A stretch of 64,000 nucleotides of DNA from Sorex araneus (GCF_027595985.1 NC_073306.1:194573000-194636999); one strand, 5' to 3'; counted from the stretch's first letter, positions 45,316-58,235 are shown. The notes: generated by a model from the letters alone, not told the origin. Made by a program: numbers and translations.

Positions 45316-48300
45316 TTGTTAATTTGTTTGACTTTGCTTTGTTTTACTGCATGGGTAAATTCCACACAGGATTTGTGGGTTTTTTAAAAAATTTTTATCA
45401 TTTGGCAAAGTATAATACAATAAAAGTTATTATTTAAATTCATTAGAAGAAACATTAATGAAGTGCAAATGAATAGATTATCTTAACTGGGATTTAACCC
45501 TGACTGAGAGTCAAAAGGAAAACTAACAAATATTGCAGTAAGATTCTGTTTAGTAGATAGCATTTAGGATAGATTTCTTTATATTAATCGTTTATAGGTC
45601 TATATCCAGTTTCTCATTTAATTATCATAATGCTCTGAAGGGAGTATGTCAATTCAATAATATCTAGGCATGGTTGAAACTTCTGACAAAAGATGAGTCA
45701 AATCAAAGTAGCTGAATCTAGTTAACAACAACTACATAAGCTAGTGATAAATTGACAACTAAAGTCCCTTCCCTCCAATAATTTCAGAAAGTTTCTAATT
45801 TCTTTTAATTAAACAAGGCTTCATAAGAGTTGTAAAATAAGACCAGAGTGGCACACTGAAATTCAGCTGTAATTACTCCTAATGAGAGCCCAGGTTCCTC
45901 AACCTTCTCAGGTTAAGCTAGTTCTACTACTCTCGTAGAAATTTAGTCTAAGAATATTCCATCTCTTAGTTACACACATCAAATAAATTAGTAAAAATTA
46001 TTAGTGATAAATTATACTTAATAAATTAATAAGGCAAGTAAATTAGAATTCTAGTAGAAGTAGATAATATTGTTGTCCACTTTAAGAATTCTTGGTGACT
46101 ATGTTCTGCCTTCATCTGGAAGAGAGCAGTGATTCCCACTTTTCTATCTAGTTGACCTTGATTTGATACTGGCAGCTCATATGGCCCTCTACCAGGAGTT
46201 ATTCCAGAGCCAGGAATAAGCCATAAAAAATGCTGAGTATGCCAACCCAATCCTGCAATTATTTATTCAAGTACTTATTAATTGGGCAGACATCCATTTT
46301 TTTCTCAAAGTTATGACTCAGTAATGAAGAGTAAATAAAAATGTGTAACCCAAAGAGACCAAATACATAGTACCTTATATGTGTAACAGATAGATTTATA
46401 CACCAGGGACTATATATGAATTTTAAAAATTACTTCACTTGATGCTATGTTGTAATAAAATAAAAGAGTGAAATATTTGAGTAGTGGAAAAAAGGAAAGA
46501 AATTACTTGAAAAAGTAACCAGGAGACAAAAAATCTGAGACGATATTTATTCAAGTTGATCTTAACAAAATATAGGAGACACTAATGAAATAAATTGAGG
46601 TAAGAATATTCGTAAACTATATGCACAAGCAAAAAGTTCCTGATTAGGGAATAAATTTGGCACCTTATAGGAACAAAAATGTCACTGAAGTGGCAGTCCG
46701 GAGGACTAGTTACATACCTCTATCACGAGAGCATAGTGCTAAAACATAGAGTTGGGTAGTTAAATCATTGTCTGTGTATGTAGTGGCTCACACAGTGGAG
46801 CTAGGTAATGCAGTACTGTAATTTCATAAGCTCACATTTAAAACACTGTGAAACAGAACATTTTGTGATAAGTGGAATGGCAATCAACTTGTTTGTGTGT
46901 GTGTAATTGTAGATCTGGAATTATTCAGTAATATTATTGAAATTTTAATATTATTATATACAAATTTAATACATATAAATATATTTGGCTTTTCTGCTAC
47001 ACCGGCAGTGCTCAGGGCTTTCTCCTAGCTCTGTACTCAGCGATCATTCCTGGCATTGCTTGGGACCATAGTGGGTGCTAAAGATCCAACCCAGAGAGGC
47101 CACATGGACGACAAGTGCCCTGCCACTGTACACCTCTCAGTCCACCATATGCATGATTTCACTATTAACAGTCTCTTATTCTAATGATCCTTCTTGCAGA
47201 TACATATGTTTTATCTCTGTGCTTTTCTTCTGGTGGTACTCATAACACATAGTTTTACTTTGCTCTGTTTCATTGTATTTCTTAGCTATTTTGTTCATAC
47301 CAGTTCTTATTACTTTAGCTCCTGTCTTAGGGATTTTGAACCTGCCATCTTAACTTGAACAATAGAAACTAACTATTATGAGAAAATGGGACATCTCAAT
47401 TCAGTTTGTACAAACTCAATAAACATTCTGTAGTTCTGATGATTGTTCCTAACTTTCTAAAACATGAAATAGTTCTAAGAAAAAAGGCAGGAATTCTAGA
47501 ATAACTACAATGCTGACATTATTTATTGTCTTCATTCTGGCAGTCCTACAATGATTCTTGTAAATAGCTTGGTTTGGCCATATCTTTAGAGCAAAAATGA
47601 AGCCACAGTTAATATTTTCCCAGATGAAAGCCAAAAAAAAAGTTCTCCTGAGTTATCTAAGAAATTGTTTAGGTATCTGTATTTTAAAGTATCACCTATA
47701 TCTCTGAATTTGAGTTTATATGATTTTGAATCTATTAGTAAGAAAAAGCTCTCTTGAATCATAACAATTATCTCCGATTCAATAACTTAACCTTGTTGAT
47801 TTAGAATTGTTCAGTTAAATTATTGAAATTTTAAAATATAAAAATCCGAATTCATAAGATATGTAACTAACAAGTACATATGAATGATAACTAAACAATA
47901 CATGCAGCAGCACAAATGCAAGTGAATTCAAACTTTATATTAATCAAAATATTTTAGACATGAAATTTATTTATAATAAGTTGCTGGAGTGTATGTCAGA
48001 GTAGACAGTATTCTAATTTTTAAATTTTAATACTTGCAATTCTGAAGAAAGATCTCCACCATAATTCATAGCATATATAGGGATGGTTGATATTCAGATT
48101 CAAAAACTAAATATAAATATTTAAAACTAGAAGTGTTTGGATAATTGTTTTTTATTTCAGCAATAACTTTAAATTTAAACAAGTATGATTAGTTGGTTTC
48201 TTATTTTTCAATTTGTCTATATCCCTACCAAACAAACATCCATTCTTTTTTTTAATAAAATAGTATGGTTTCTTGTCAAACTTTATGAGTGAGAAAACAC

Positions 48301-48450
48301 TTCCCCATATTATTCTTCATTTCATTAACTAACATTGACCCAAAGATGACCTTGCTGTCATCAAATCTTTCCTCTTTGTCATCATCTTCTTATTGGATAA
48401 AAAGTAGGAGGAAAATTAATCGCGTGATACAAGTCACTTATACTCTTCAG
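45316..48450. other. Intergenic DNA upstream of CSN3
   Basis: AT-rich sequence without a recognised gene. It holds weak SINE relics near 46150-46245 (+) and 46990-47145 (-). The CSN3 promoter and any mammary enhancer would be expected towards the right end, but no STAT5-type TTCNNNGAA cluster was confirmed by eye. Confidence 0.4.
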
Positions 48451-48477
48451 TTATTTATCTTGGGTCTTCTCTACAAC

Positions 48478-48531
48478 TGAGTAGCCAACTCAGCCTTCTG
48501 CCAAGCAAGACCTGACAGGCACAAGGAAGAG
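48478..48531 (+). promoter_or_regulatory. CSN3: Candidate CSN3 first (5' UTR) exon and start region
   Basis: A stretch 'ccttctgccaagcaagacc' ... 'gcacaaggaagag' ends in a GTAATA donor at 48532. A TATA-like 'ttatttat' lies at 48451-48458, about 30 bases before the supposed start. Joined to the acceptor at 52040 it gives 'caaggaagag|gtgcaATGATG', which resembles kappa-casein leaders from other mammals as I recall them. The donor is not strong, so this is tentative. Confidence 0.4.
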
Positions 48532-49632
48532 GTAATAATATTGAAATGCCCAAAGAGAATGACTCCTTTTCACGGCAGTCGATAATGACAGCACTAACGT
48601 TAATTTAGAAGCTCCTTTGCTTTCCTTTTGCTTTTATGGGTGAGCTTGCGTATGTTCTGGCATCCGTTTGATATTGGTTTTAAACATGATACTGGTTTTA
48701 GATTCTAAATAGTGTCCTGATCAAGCATATTTTAACTTAGCTTCTGGTAAAAGTCAAGATTTCATGTTAGCTCAACTAATGAGGCCAGTGCAAATTCTGG
48801 AAGACCTTTAAGATGATGAAACTATTTCTATGGAGGAAATGTGGAAGCTAACTCTTCAGAAAGATGGACATGTAGCCATATCTTAGATTAACCCAAATTT
48901 CATTTAAAATTTTATATCTATGTAGATCATAACTATTTGCTATATTGTAAGGAATATTTTAAAATATGTCTCTTAAAACATCATGATAGTTGAAAAGCTG
49001 GAAAGTTTCACAAATACTTTCTGCCTTAGCGAGGAATCAAGGCAAATGCAAGTACTCACTGGTTTAACTGACAAGTATAGTTTTATGAGCAGTTCATGTT
49101 TAATATTAAAAAAGGTGAAATTGTTATCAATTTAAAGTATTTGTATGCACATATATGTGTGTTGCTAACTAACATTTTGTGTTAATTGAAAAGGAGTATG
49201 TTATTCACCATAGAAATGTCATTGTCATAATCCTAGAGCTAATACATAATTATAATGAAATATTATTGTCTATGTTAAATGTACTAATTCATGAACATAA
49301 ACAGGAGAAAATTCTTAGTTTTTTTAACCATAAATAGAAAAAATAAGTAACACACAAACAGTTTTAATTACAATTACAATGTTAGTCATCATCCAATATT
49401 AAATGCATCCAATTCATTTTCACAATTTTTGTCAGTATATATTTCACCGCAGAATTGCCACAGCACTTATGGCAAATTTTTTTCCAAAGAAGGGTGCAAC
49501 AATTAAGTGTAGTCATTATAAAGGTCATAAATCAATCTTTGGACTGAAGAACAAGGGTAAGACAATTACGCAGAAAAACAGCATGATTTTGTTAATAATA
49601 ATATTTGAAAAATGAGAAAATAGAAACTCCTT

Positions 49633-50070
49633 CCTGGGGATGGGAGTAATACAGCAGGTAGATGCTTCCCTGAAATACCAGATTCTATCCCTGGAACCAC
49701 ATATGGTCTATCACCCCTGCCACAAATGATCCCTGAACACAGAAACATTTATAAACTCTGAGCAACACTGGGTGCAGTCCCAGAACAATAAAACAAACAG
49801 TAAAAGAAACTCCATAAACCTAAGTAAAATTTGCATTTTCTTCAGGTTATTTAAAATTGATCTTACAATGAGTTCTTTCACCTAACTGTATTTGGAGGGT
49901 GAAGGTTGTACCATATCCAACAGTGCTCAGGGCTTACACCTAACTCTGTGCTCAGGGATCACTCCCGTGGTGCTCAGGGTAACATATGTGATGCCAGGGA
50001 TAAAATGAGGGTTGGTCACATACTAGGAAAGCACTTTATCCATTGTACTCTTTCTCTGGCTCCATCTAAC
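49633..50070. mobile_element. Two old SINE copies
   Basis: A + strand relic at 49633-49795 ('gggatgggagtaatacagcaggtag' to 'cactgggtgcagtccc') is followed by a - strand relic at 49895-50065 ('ccaacagtgctcagggcttacacc' to 'actctttctctggctcc'). Both lie in the presumed first intron of CSN3. Confidence 0.55.
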
Positions 50071-51035
50071 TATATATTGCAATTATTCTGGCATATGATT
50101 GAAGCAGATGTTCTTCTTAACCATTATTGCCTAAGAATCTGAGACTAATGAAGTGTCTTTATTGTAGTGTAAAACTTTTGCAGTGTAAAACTAAAACCTT
50201 GACAGAAACTAACTCCAAATAGATTTAAAATTAATTTATTTCACAAATACAATATGTATTATAATATAAAAATATTTGAAATATTAACCTTCTAAAAACT
50301 GCAATTTAATGGAATAAAGAATCAAATCCATATGTGTGTCTCAGCTTACTGTGTGACACTTTTAAGAAGACAAAGTGAATTTTTTCTCTAAATATTGCTT
50401 TTATAATAGCACATTGTAATTGTTGTATTTACAGTTTTTATTAACATAAAATTAATTATATCTTTTCTTTCATTACTGAAAAATAAGCTTCAAGACACAT
50501 GCACAGCCACTCAGTATGGTCCTGTTAAATCAATCCAGAAAATAGAAGACTTTAGAGATAAGTTAGCTCAAAACCTCCTCTTCTAGAAAGTAAGAAATAT
50601 AAAGTCTAGGAAAGGGAAAATTTTTGATCAAAGTTTTACAAGCTAGACATTGATGTGAAACTCAGTCCTCCAGACAATGTTATATATCAGTCTTTAGTCC
50701 CAAGCAATGGTTTCCATTGCTTACAAAGCAGAGTATCATTCAGGGTCTCTTTCTTTCCCAGAACTTTCTTTTTAACTATATCTTTCCCATCTCCGAAAGC
50801 ACACCTTCCAAAATGTCCATGAATGTCTTCGATATTTCCCTCTTAAACACTTGAAAAGTTTCTCAATTAATGTCTACAGAAGCACCTTCTATCTTAGGTG
50901 CCATCTCCTACACCCCCCACCCCGCAACACCCCCCCACACACACTTAGTTAATTCTCTTAAGTAAACCACATTTGTAACATTTTCCCACTTTCTTTCCTT
51001 TTGCAGTAATTTGCCTATGTTTCACTTTTCTTTCT
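50070..51035. other. Presumed CSN3 first intron, unassigned part
   Basis: AT-rich with a C-rich patch near 50912-50945. No exon or repeat family recognised. Confidence 0.4.
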
Positions 51036-51485
51036 CAACTTTATTTTTAATTGAATGACCATGAGATACAGTTACAAAGCTTTCATGTTTGAGTTTCAGT
51101 CATACAATGATCAAGCACCCATCCCTTCACCAGTGCACATTAACCACCACCAATGTCTCCAGTATCTTCACTGCCCCCCCCCAACCCATCCCTCCCCGCA
51201 TCTATGTCAGACAATTTCCCCCATACTCTCTACTCCTGGGCATTATGGTTTGCAATATAGATACTGAGAGACTATCACATTTGATCTTTATCTACTTTCA
51301 GCACATCTCCCAACCTGAATGATTCCTCCAACCATCATTGATTAGTGATTCCTTCTCTATTCCAGCTGCCTTTTCCCCCAGCTCATAAGACAGGCTTCCA
51401 ATTATAGAGCAATATTTCTGGCCATTGTGTCTACTGTTCTTGGGTGCCAGTCTTATATTATGTTATTTTATATTCCACAAATTCA
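51036..51485 (-). mobile_element. LINE-1 3' tail fragment
   Basis: The reversed 3' UTR begins 'tttaattgaatgaccatgagatacagttacaaagctttc' and continues with the 'cagtgcacattaaccaccaccaatg' landmark shared with the other tails in this window. Confidence 0.75.
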
Positions 51486-51599
51486 ATTTTTACAGTTGGA
51501 ATCATTTTAATAATCTCAAAATTTGTATAAATTTGTATAGTGCCTCTTTCCTAGTAAATTCTTCACATGTTAAATCATTAAATAGCCTTATAATGGAAC

Positions 51600-51895
51600 T
51601 TTAAATAATACATCCAGAAGTTTAGCCTGCTTCTCCCTTTGGGAGAAACTGGCAGTCTGCTGAGAGTTTCTTGCCCATATGGGACAGCCTTGCAAGCTTC
51701 CCATGGTGTATTCATATGCAAAATCCAGTAACAAGCTGGATCTCATTCCCAGGACCCTGAAGAGCCCCCAGTATAACATCGTTGGGAGGGCCAAGTCCAG
51801 ATGGACTTCTAAGATCTCAGGGAAAGGACGAAATAAGATGTTACTGGGCCCGCCCGAGAAATTGGTGATTAACAGGCTATCGTGATCCAAAAGTT
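51600..51895 (+). repeat. Dispersed repeat related to 34885-35165
   Basis: It shares 'cttctccctttgggagaa', 'gagagtttcttgcccatatggga', 'gtgtattcatat' and 'gatgttactg' with the composite repeat near 35 kb, but lacks the GAT tract. Confidence 0.6.
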
Positions 51896-52040
51896 ACATG
51901 AAAGAATTGTGATGTAAGCTTTCCCTAAAACTTTTACTGAAATGTTTCTTTGCATTGACAGCATCTTGCCTTTTTCAAGAAAAATATTTTCCAAATCATT
52001 AAAAAATTATTAGTTTTGTTTTTCAAATTTTGTTTTCTAG

Positions 52041-52102
52041 GTGCAATGATGAAGAGCTTTTTCTTAGCTTTGAATATCCTGGCATTAGCCCTGGCTTTTA
52101 TG
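52041..52102 (+). other. CSN3: CSN3 signal-peptide exon
   Basis: The acceptor 'tgttttctag' ends at 52040. Five leader bases precede two consecutive ATG codons, as in other kappa-caseins, and the exon ends ATG|GTGAGT (donor 52103). Confidence 0.9.
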
Positions 52103-55100
52103 GTGAGTTGATTATCTTATTAGTTTATATTATGGCATATGTTCTAATAATGAATAAAGAAATTCTAATCCAAGATTAGAACTTCTTTTAATTAAATTAC
52201 TGCCCTATACATACTTTCATTTCTTTTTTTTAGATTTATTTATTTTTTAATTAGTGAGTCACCGTGAGAGTACAGTTACAGACTTATACATTTTCACGCT
52301 CATGTTTCCCTCATACAAAGTTCGAGAACTCATCCCTTCACCAGTGCCCCTTCTCCACCACAAATTAATCCAGCATCCCTCCCCACGCTCCAATCCCATC
52401 TCCCCCGACCCCATCCTTTTCGTTTTTTTTTTTTGTTTGTTTGCTTTTTCGGGTCACACCCAGAGATGCACAGGGGTTACTCCTGGCTTTGCACTCAGGA
52501 ATTACTCCTGGTGGTGCTAGGGGACCATATGGGATGCTGGGAATCGAACCCGGGTTGGCCGCGTGCAAGGCAAATGCCCTACCCACTATGCTATTGCTCC
52601 AGCCCTACACTTTCCTTTTTTTAGGGACTAAATTCTTTAAAAGAGTAGAAGCTTGGTTAAGCCTTTTCTCCAGTTTTACACACATTGAAACATCTGCCTT
52701 TAACATCCAAACATTATCTTATCTTTTGATATATTCTTTACCATTATAGCTACTGGCTGATTTCTTCCTATAATTCTGTTCAGTTTCACTTCTGTTGTTG
52801 TTCTTTTTGGAATTTTTCTTGAATTACATGTGTTTTAAGAGTATCAGACCAAGAAAAGGTTTTACTCTTTAAAAAAAAATTGCTTATTTATATTACTGAT
52901 ATGGCTATTGCTCTGTTTAATTTGTATGTTCATTTGGGATTCTCTGGGGATTATTTCCCAATAGAAAAAAATATAAGGTAATGTTACAACACTCTTTAGA
53001 CTGAACATATTTGGAGGGCACTAGTCCTTGTTTTATACTTCTTCTTTTATTATTTGGTTTGATTGGTTTTCCTGCCCCACCAGCAGTACTCAGCACTTAA
53101 TCCTAGATCAAGTAACTATATATGGTACAGGGGATCGAACCTGGTACCTGCCATGTGCGAGAAAAGCAACTTACCTGTTGAACTATCTCTAGGGGCTCTA
53201 AGGGCCCCTTATATCTTTTATTATTAAAGCTACACTTGCTTTTCAGGTAAAATACCTTAAATTATTTCAGTAGATAATTTTCAAGTCAAAGTTATTAATA
53301 AAAATTAACATGGCCTTCATATTTATTTTTTTATTTAGTCTCTGAAATTCTATTTGATTTTTGCTACTCACACACTTAGACTTTGGACTAAACTTTAAAT
53401 CATAAAATGATGCATAACATGTCCTGTAGCAATCTCTTATTGGATTTATTTGAACATGCTATTTGCCCCCATAACATCTTACTATTTCACAAGGACTTCA
53501 AAGTTTAGGCACACAGATAAAGAATTCAACTTAAAATGAAATTTTATAGATTGTATCATTTTATGTTATGGGTAATCAAAAACAATACAATATTTCCCTG
53601 TGCATGTTGCAATCCAGAATTAAGAAAAATGCTTTCTTAAAAAATACAAGTCGACACTGGAGAAACACTAAAGGGTAAAGGCTACTGCAGACCCACGACC
53701 AGCACCATATATGGTCCCCGAGCACCCTCAGTACTGACCCTTGAGCGCAGAATCAGGAGTAAGCTGGGTATGGCTCCCCCACCCCAAAATCTATTTAAAA
53801 CACCACCAAGTGTATGACATTTATGGATTGATTTTATGCTGCAGGCTATATTTGAAATTTAAGTAAACTTCATAAGTCATTTTAATAGAACAGATAAAGA
53901 AAAATTGGGCCAATGTTACATTTCACAATTACATTTTAATAATCAATATATATATATTTAGTTTTTTTACTTAAGCAAATATGGACAGGGTTCAAATGAT
54001 CATGTGACTTCTAATAATTTCAGTTTGGAGGCCACAACTACTGTGTTCAGGAGCCACATATGACTCTTGCTCAGGTGCCACTCCTGGCTCCCTGCTTAGG
54101 GGCCACACCTGGTCCTCTGCTCATGGACCACACCAGGTATTGTGGCTCAGAACCGCGTGCCATGTAGAGTTGTTGAGGCCATGTCAGGGCTGCAACTGCA
54201 CAGAAGGCAAGTGCCTTAACATCTCTACCATTTCTGCTCTTAATCTCTGTACTAAAAATGGTGGCTTCTAAAGACAACTTGATCAGGCAGTTAGTGTTAC
54301 TATTTTAATTAGTATATTGCTATAACATACACATTAGCATGTTGCTTCTCAAGTGGTTCCCAGGCCTTTTAAATAAAAAAAAAAATAGACATTTGTGTAC
54401 TATGTTAAAGCACAAAGAATAGATTTTCTCTTTATTAAAAATATCTTTTTATTAAACCATAGAAACAAGCTAGCCCTAGCCTTGCTACTTTTTTTTAACA
54501 TCATGCTTTTCACATTTTTTTAATCTCACCAGGGTGCAGAGGCACAAAACCAAGAACAAAACCAAGAGCAGGCAACAGTAAGTACTTTATTATCACTTCA
54601 ATAAGAGATGTGACTTGTGAAGTTTTTTTCTGCTAAGATAATGACATTAAAATGGCATGTCTGAAAATTAAATATCTACTCTCCATAAATATTTACTCTC
54701 CATACATATCCATACATACAGGACTGGGAAGTAGTTTAGTGGTTAGGGTTTTATGTCTAACCTGAGCAACTATAGCAAAGCTTTCTGCAAAATAGCTTTA
54801 ACTTATCCCTATCATCACATCGTTCTGAGTACTACCCGTATAGGCTAGACTCTTAAAACTATGGTTTACCGTACAGATTACCTCATTCAATCCGTTGGAA
54901 CTATTATAATTTTTAATATTTATTGGAAATCAAGGAGTGGAAGGGAAGGGTACAAGTCTAGCACTATAAAATAATGCTATCATTAGTTTTAGTACTTATA
55001 ATATTTACGTATTCAACACCAAATGCTTCATTATTTTAAGAACTCAATTATCTGTACACTTCAACCCAAATAATGCCATTCTGTGTCATTCTTTTGCAGC

Positions 55101-55561
55101 TCTGTGAGAATGAGAAAACAAATTTTGATCAGCACATTCTCAAGCTTGCTCCAGTTCATTATCTGTTAAATAACTATTTTCACTACATGTCCAGTTACTA
55201 CCCACATAGACCAGTTGTGCCCATGGGCAATCAATACATGTTTTATCCATTTTATGCCAAGCCAGTTGTAGGCATGCCACATATCCAAATTCCTCAGTGG
55301 GAAATCCTGAAAAATATGTATGCATCCTCTATGATCCGTTATCCAAGTCTGCACCAAACATCTATGCCCACTGCCCCCAAGAATACTCAGGATGAAACAG
55401 TTATCCCTACCACTGACTCTACCATGACTATGGAGCCTACTCTTTTTCCTGCCACTGAAACCACAGTAAAAACTGCAGCAACTTCAGAAGCTTCTTCAGA
55501 ATTCTTCATGACGAGCACAGCTGAGACTACCACAGCTTCAGTTACTTCACCCTTGGCTTAA
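52046..55561 (+). CDS. CSN3: Kappa-casein, three coding exons, 187 residues
   Basis: Coding parts are 52046-52102, 54533-54577 and 55100-55561, all in phase 0 with GT/AG borders. The signal peptide starts MMKSFFLALNILALALAFM, almost the same as in other mammals; cleavage is likely after residue 21-23. The mature start is AQNQEQNQEQ. The main exon opens LCENEKTNFD with the single Cys36 typical of the N-terminus. It continues through the Tyr/Pro-rich para-kappa region (YAKPVVGMPH, QIPQWEIL) and the Thr-rich macropeptide, ending EASSEFFMTSTAETTTASV. Kappa-casein is the O-glycosylated surface protein that stabilises milk micelles; it is made in mammary epithelium. The length is normal (about 180-190). 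The usual Phe-Met or Phe-Ile bond cut by chymosin is here Ser122-Met123. No stops or frameshifts are seen. Confidence 0.95.
52103..54532 (+). other. CSN3: CSN3 intron after the signal exon, rich in repeats
   Basis: It contains a reversed LINE-1 tail (about 52225-52425) immediately followed by a reversed young SINE (52426-52606). Old SINE relics lie near 53060-53200 (-) and 53650-53800 (+), and a reversed degenerate relic at 54020-54235. The remainder is AT-rich. Confidence 0.75.
52426..52606 (-). mobile_element. Shrew-type SINE, standard variant
   Basis: The bottom strand runs from 'agggctggagcaatagcatagtgggtag' to 'tgggtgtgacccgaaaaagc', followed by its A-rich tail (T-run on the + strand). 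It is nearly intact. Confidence 0.85.
54533..54577 (+). other. CSN3: CSN3 small coding exon
   Basis: Fifteen codons (GAEAQNQEQNQEQAT) lie between 'taatctcaccag' and ACA|GTAAGT. The NQEQ motif is present twice, where cattle have it once, which suggests a small internal duplication. Confidence 0.9.
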
Positions 55562-55592
55562 AAATTCTAAGGAAGCATCAAAGCCAACACAG
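55100..55592 (+). other. CSN3: CSN3 main coding exon
   Basis: It opens after 'cattcttttgcag' (55099) and ends CACAG|GTAAAT (donor 55593), 31 bases after the stop. It encodes most of the mature protein. The ATG at 55073 lies in the intron before it and is not a start. Confidence 0.9.
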
Positions 55593-56961
55593 GTAAATTA
55601 GCAAAGTAAGATTCATGGATTTGTACACAGAATCATGACATTTAAAATAGCTTTAGTGAAGTATTATGGAGACTGATAACCTTGACTAATTGTCACCTTA
55701 ATTTACATATACCACTGCATTGATATATTAGAGTCTGTCCCAATAAAAAATGAAATATAATCTGATTTCATAAAATAAAGAAATATAAAGGATCTTATTA
55801 TCAAAGTTTTCTCAAGGATTAGAGTACTCCTAGCATCCCTCGATTTTTAAATTTTTATTCAAGCACAAAGGCAGAATAGTTCAAGATTGTCACACTATTT
55901 TCTTGTATCAGTACTGAGTTTTTCTAGAATAATTTGTTGTAAAAAAATAAATATACATACATTTTAATTACTTAACAATACAGTACTCTTGCTTTGACAT
56001 AAATAGAAAGGAAATAATGTATTTTCAACTTGTTCCTTTATTCAAGCATGATTTCTAAAAGGATATCTGAAGCTTGGCATTCCAAATTTTTCCTGTTTTA
56101 AGATAAACTTATAGGAGAATTCGGCCTGGCACTGCATACTCTTACCCCCACACCCAGCACTACTGGTATAGCACTGGTGATCCAGGAGCACTGCACCGTA
56201 TACCTGACGTGAGCACTGAACCCTTAGGGCCAGCCCAATCAGGCAAAGTATGTCTGAATGATTCTCGCGTCCTTGAGCAGCTCTGGAACAAATATTAAAA
56301 AAAAAAAAAAAAAGTTAAACAATTGTAATTCTCTTTTTTTTTTTTCTTTTTGGGTCACACACAGCGATGTTTAGGGTTTACTCCTAGCTCTGCACTCAGG
56401 AAACACTCCTGGAAGTGCTCGGGAATCATTTGGGATGCCGGGGATCTAACCTGGTTGGCTGTGTGCAAGACAAATACCCTACCGCTGTACTATCATTCAG
56501 GCCGACCATTCAAATTCTTAAGTTAAAAAGCACTTACGCAAAAATGATACTTTTAGAACAGAAAATGTTATGCTGGCAGCAGAGTGTGCTCAGAGCTACT
56601 CCTGGCTTAATGCTCTTGGGGTCACCCAGGCAATGCTTGTAATCAAAATACAATTATATGGTATTTTAACAACAATGAATATTTCTATAGCTATAGCTGT
56701 TTCAACTGCATATGTATGAATTTATAAGTTTAAATTATTATTTATAACCATTCATAAAGAAATGTTTAGTACCGTATCTTTCTGAAATATGAGGTGAAGT
56801 AAATTATTTTCCATTATATGCTAAATCTAAATTCAAATCTTTAATTTTGCAAGGTTTTCCAAGGTGTAAGGAATAAATCATGGATATAAAATTAAATTGT
56901 CTATGTAAGAACTGTTAGTACATTCTGGACTAAATTCCTAAATTGTCATCATTTTTTATAG
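55593..56961 (+). other. CSN3: CSN3 last intron
   Basis: It holds a SINE-like relic ending in a poly(A) run at about 56110-56315 and a reversed SINE at about 56330-56505. No coding sequence is seen. Confidence 0.7.
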
Positions 56962-57090
56962 GTCTTATCAAAACCAAAGAACTGCTTCAAATGTTTCTTG
57001 GTCATCTGTGTGCTTTCAGTGAAGACAAAATGCAATTTCCGTGAATTTTACTTTTCCTCTTGTACAATAAAGTGAAGTGAATGCAACTGG
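56962..57090 (+). other. CSN3: CSN3 3' UTR exon
   Basis: The acceptor 'cattttttatag' ends at 56961. AATAAA lies at 57066-57071 with a T-rich stretch downstream, so cleavage should fall near 57090. Confidence 0.8.
57066..57071 (+). terminator. CSN3: Poly(A) signal of CSN3
   Basis: AATAAA in 'cttgtacaataaagtgaag'; the only such hexamer in the exon. Confidence 0.8.
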
Positions 57091-57269
57091 GTCTCTTAAA
57101 TTAAAAGGAGTCTATGTATACACCTCCAGGCTCTCTGGAACTTTGAAATTCCAAAACAAATTTGATGTGAGTTTGATGACATAAGCTTACCTGGGGGCAC
57201 ACTTGTATCTGATAATTCCATTTGAGTCTCAAGGAGTTCATGATTTAAAACCTATTACAAGCATCCTCT

Positions 57270-58235
57270 TCAAGACTAGAGAGGCAGTACAGCCAGTAGG
57301 GTTCTTGTCTTGTCAACCTGGGTTCAAACACCAGTACCACATACAGTCTCCCAACCCCATCGGAGTGATCCCTGAGCACTCATCTAAGAGAAAGCCTGAA
57401 AATGGCCAGCTGCGGCCCCCAAATCAGTCAAACAAATAAAGAAATCTTCAGGACAACACTGGAACAGCAAAATGATTTAAAGCGTCAGAATACAGTTCCT
57501 CTCTAGCCCCAATGTCTCAGAAGTAAGTTTAGATATTCCAATGTCTGCCTGGCAGTCATGAGATTCTAGAGTTTGTAGTAAATGTGAGTGTTCAAAAGTA
57601 ACATCAATATTGTCTTCTTTGCATTACTCCCCAAGGGAAATTCCAGATACAGACAAACTACATAAGACCACAAGTGCAAACACAGATGCATGGAGAATGT
57701 CCAAATACATGACAATTGTGACTCAACTGAAATTCAACCTATATGATCAATTTCCTCCAGATTGAGAACTGGAATTGAAGTTTTCAACAGCCCAAACACA
57801 CATGCCCACATACACACACTCCAGAACATTTCTAAAGCTAAAGCACTACAGCCTATAAAAGTTGGTGAAGGGGCCAGATATAGTATGGCAGATAAGGCTC
57901 TCTGCCTTTCATGTGGGCAACAGGCTTGCAATCCCCAGCATCAAATATAGTACCCTGAGTTCCACCAGGAATAATACCTGAGTGCAGTGCAAGGACTCAG
58001 CATTGCCAGGTGTGAGCCAAAAATGAAAAAACAAAAAATTTGAAAAATATTCAAAGTACAAACATAAGAAAGTTGGGTCAGAGAGATGGTGTAGGAAGTC
58101 GCTGGTGCCTGGCATGCAGCTGCTGCAACCACAGCCCTACTTATAGTCCCATGTCCTCCATTTGTTTCCCTGAAAAAGATTAGGGCACATTCCTGAGCAC
58201 AGAGATCGAAAACCTCCACATCCTAAAGACCTTTT
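57270..58235 (+). mobile_element. Three old SINE copies
   Basis: Relics lie near 57275-57440 ('gagaggcagtacagccagtagg' to 'ctgcggcccccaaatcag'), 57868-58045 ('ggggccagatatagtatggcag' to 'caggtgtgagcc') and 58070-58235 ('gttgggtcagagagatgg' onward). All are on the + strand and diverged. Confidence 0.55.

Noticed and set aside
55073-55099. ATG at 55073 as a kappa-casein start
   Set aside because: The codons before 55100 are intron sequence; upstream exons encode the known signal peptide.
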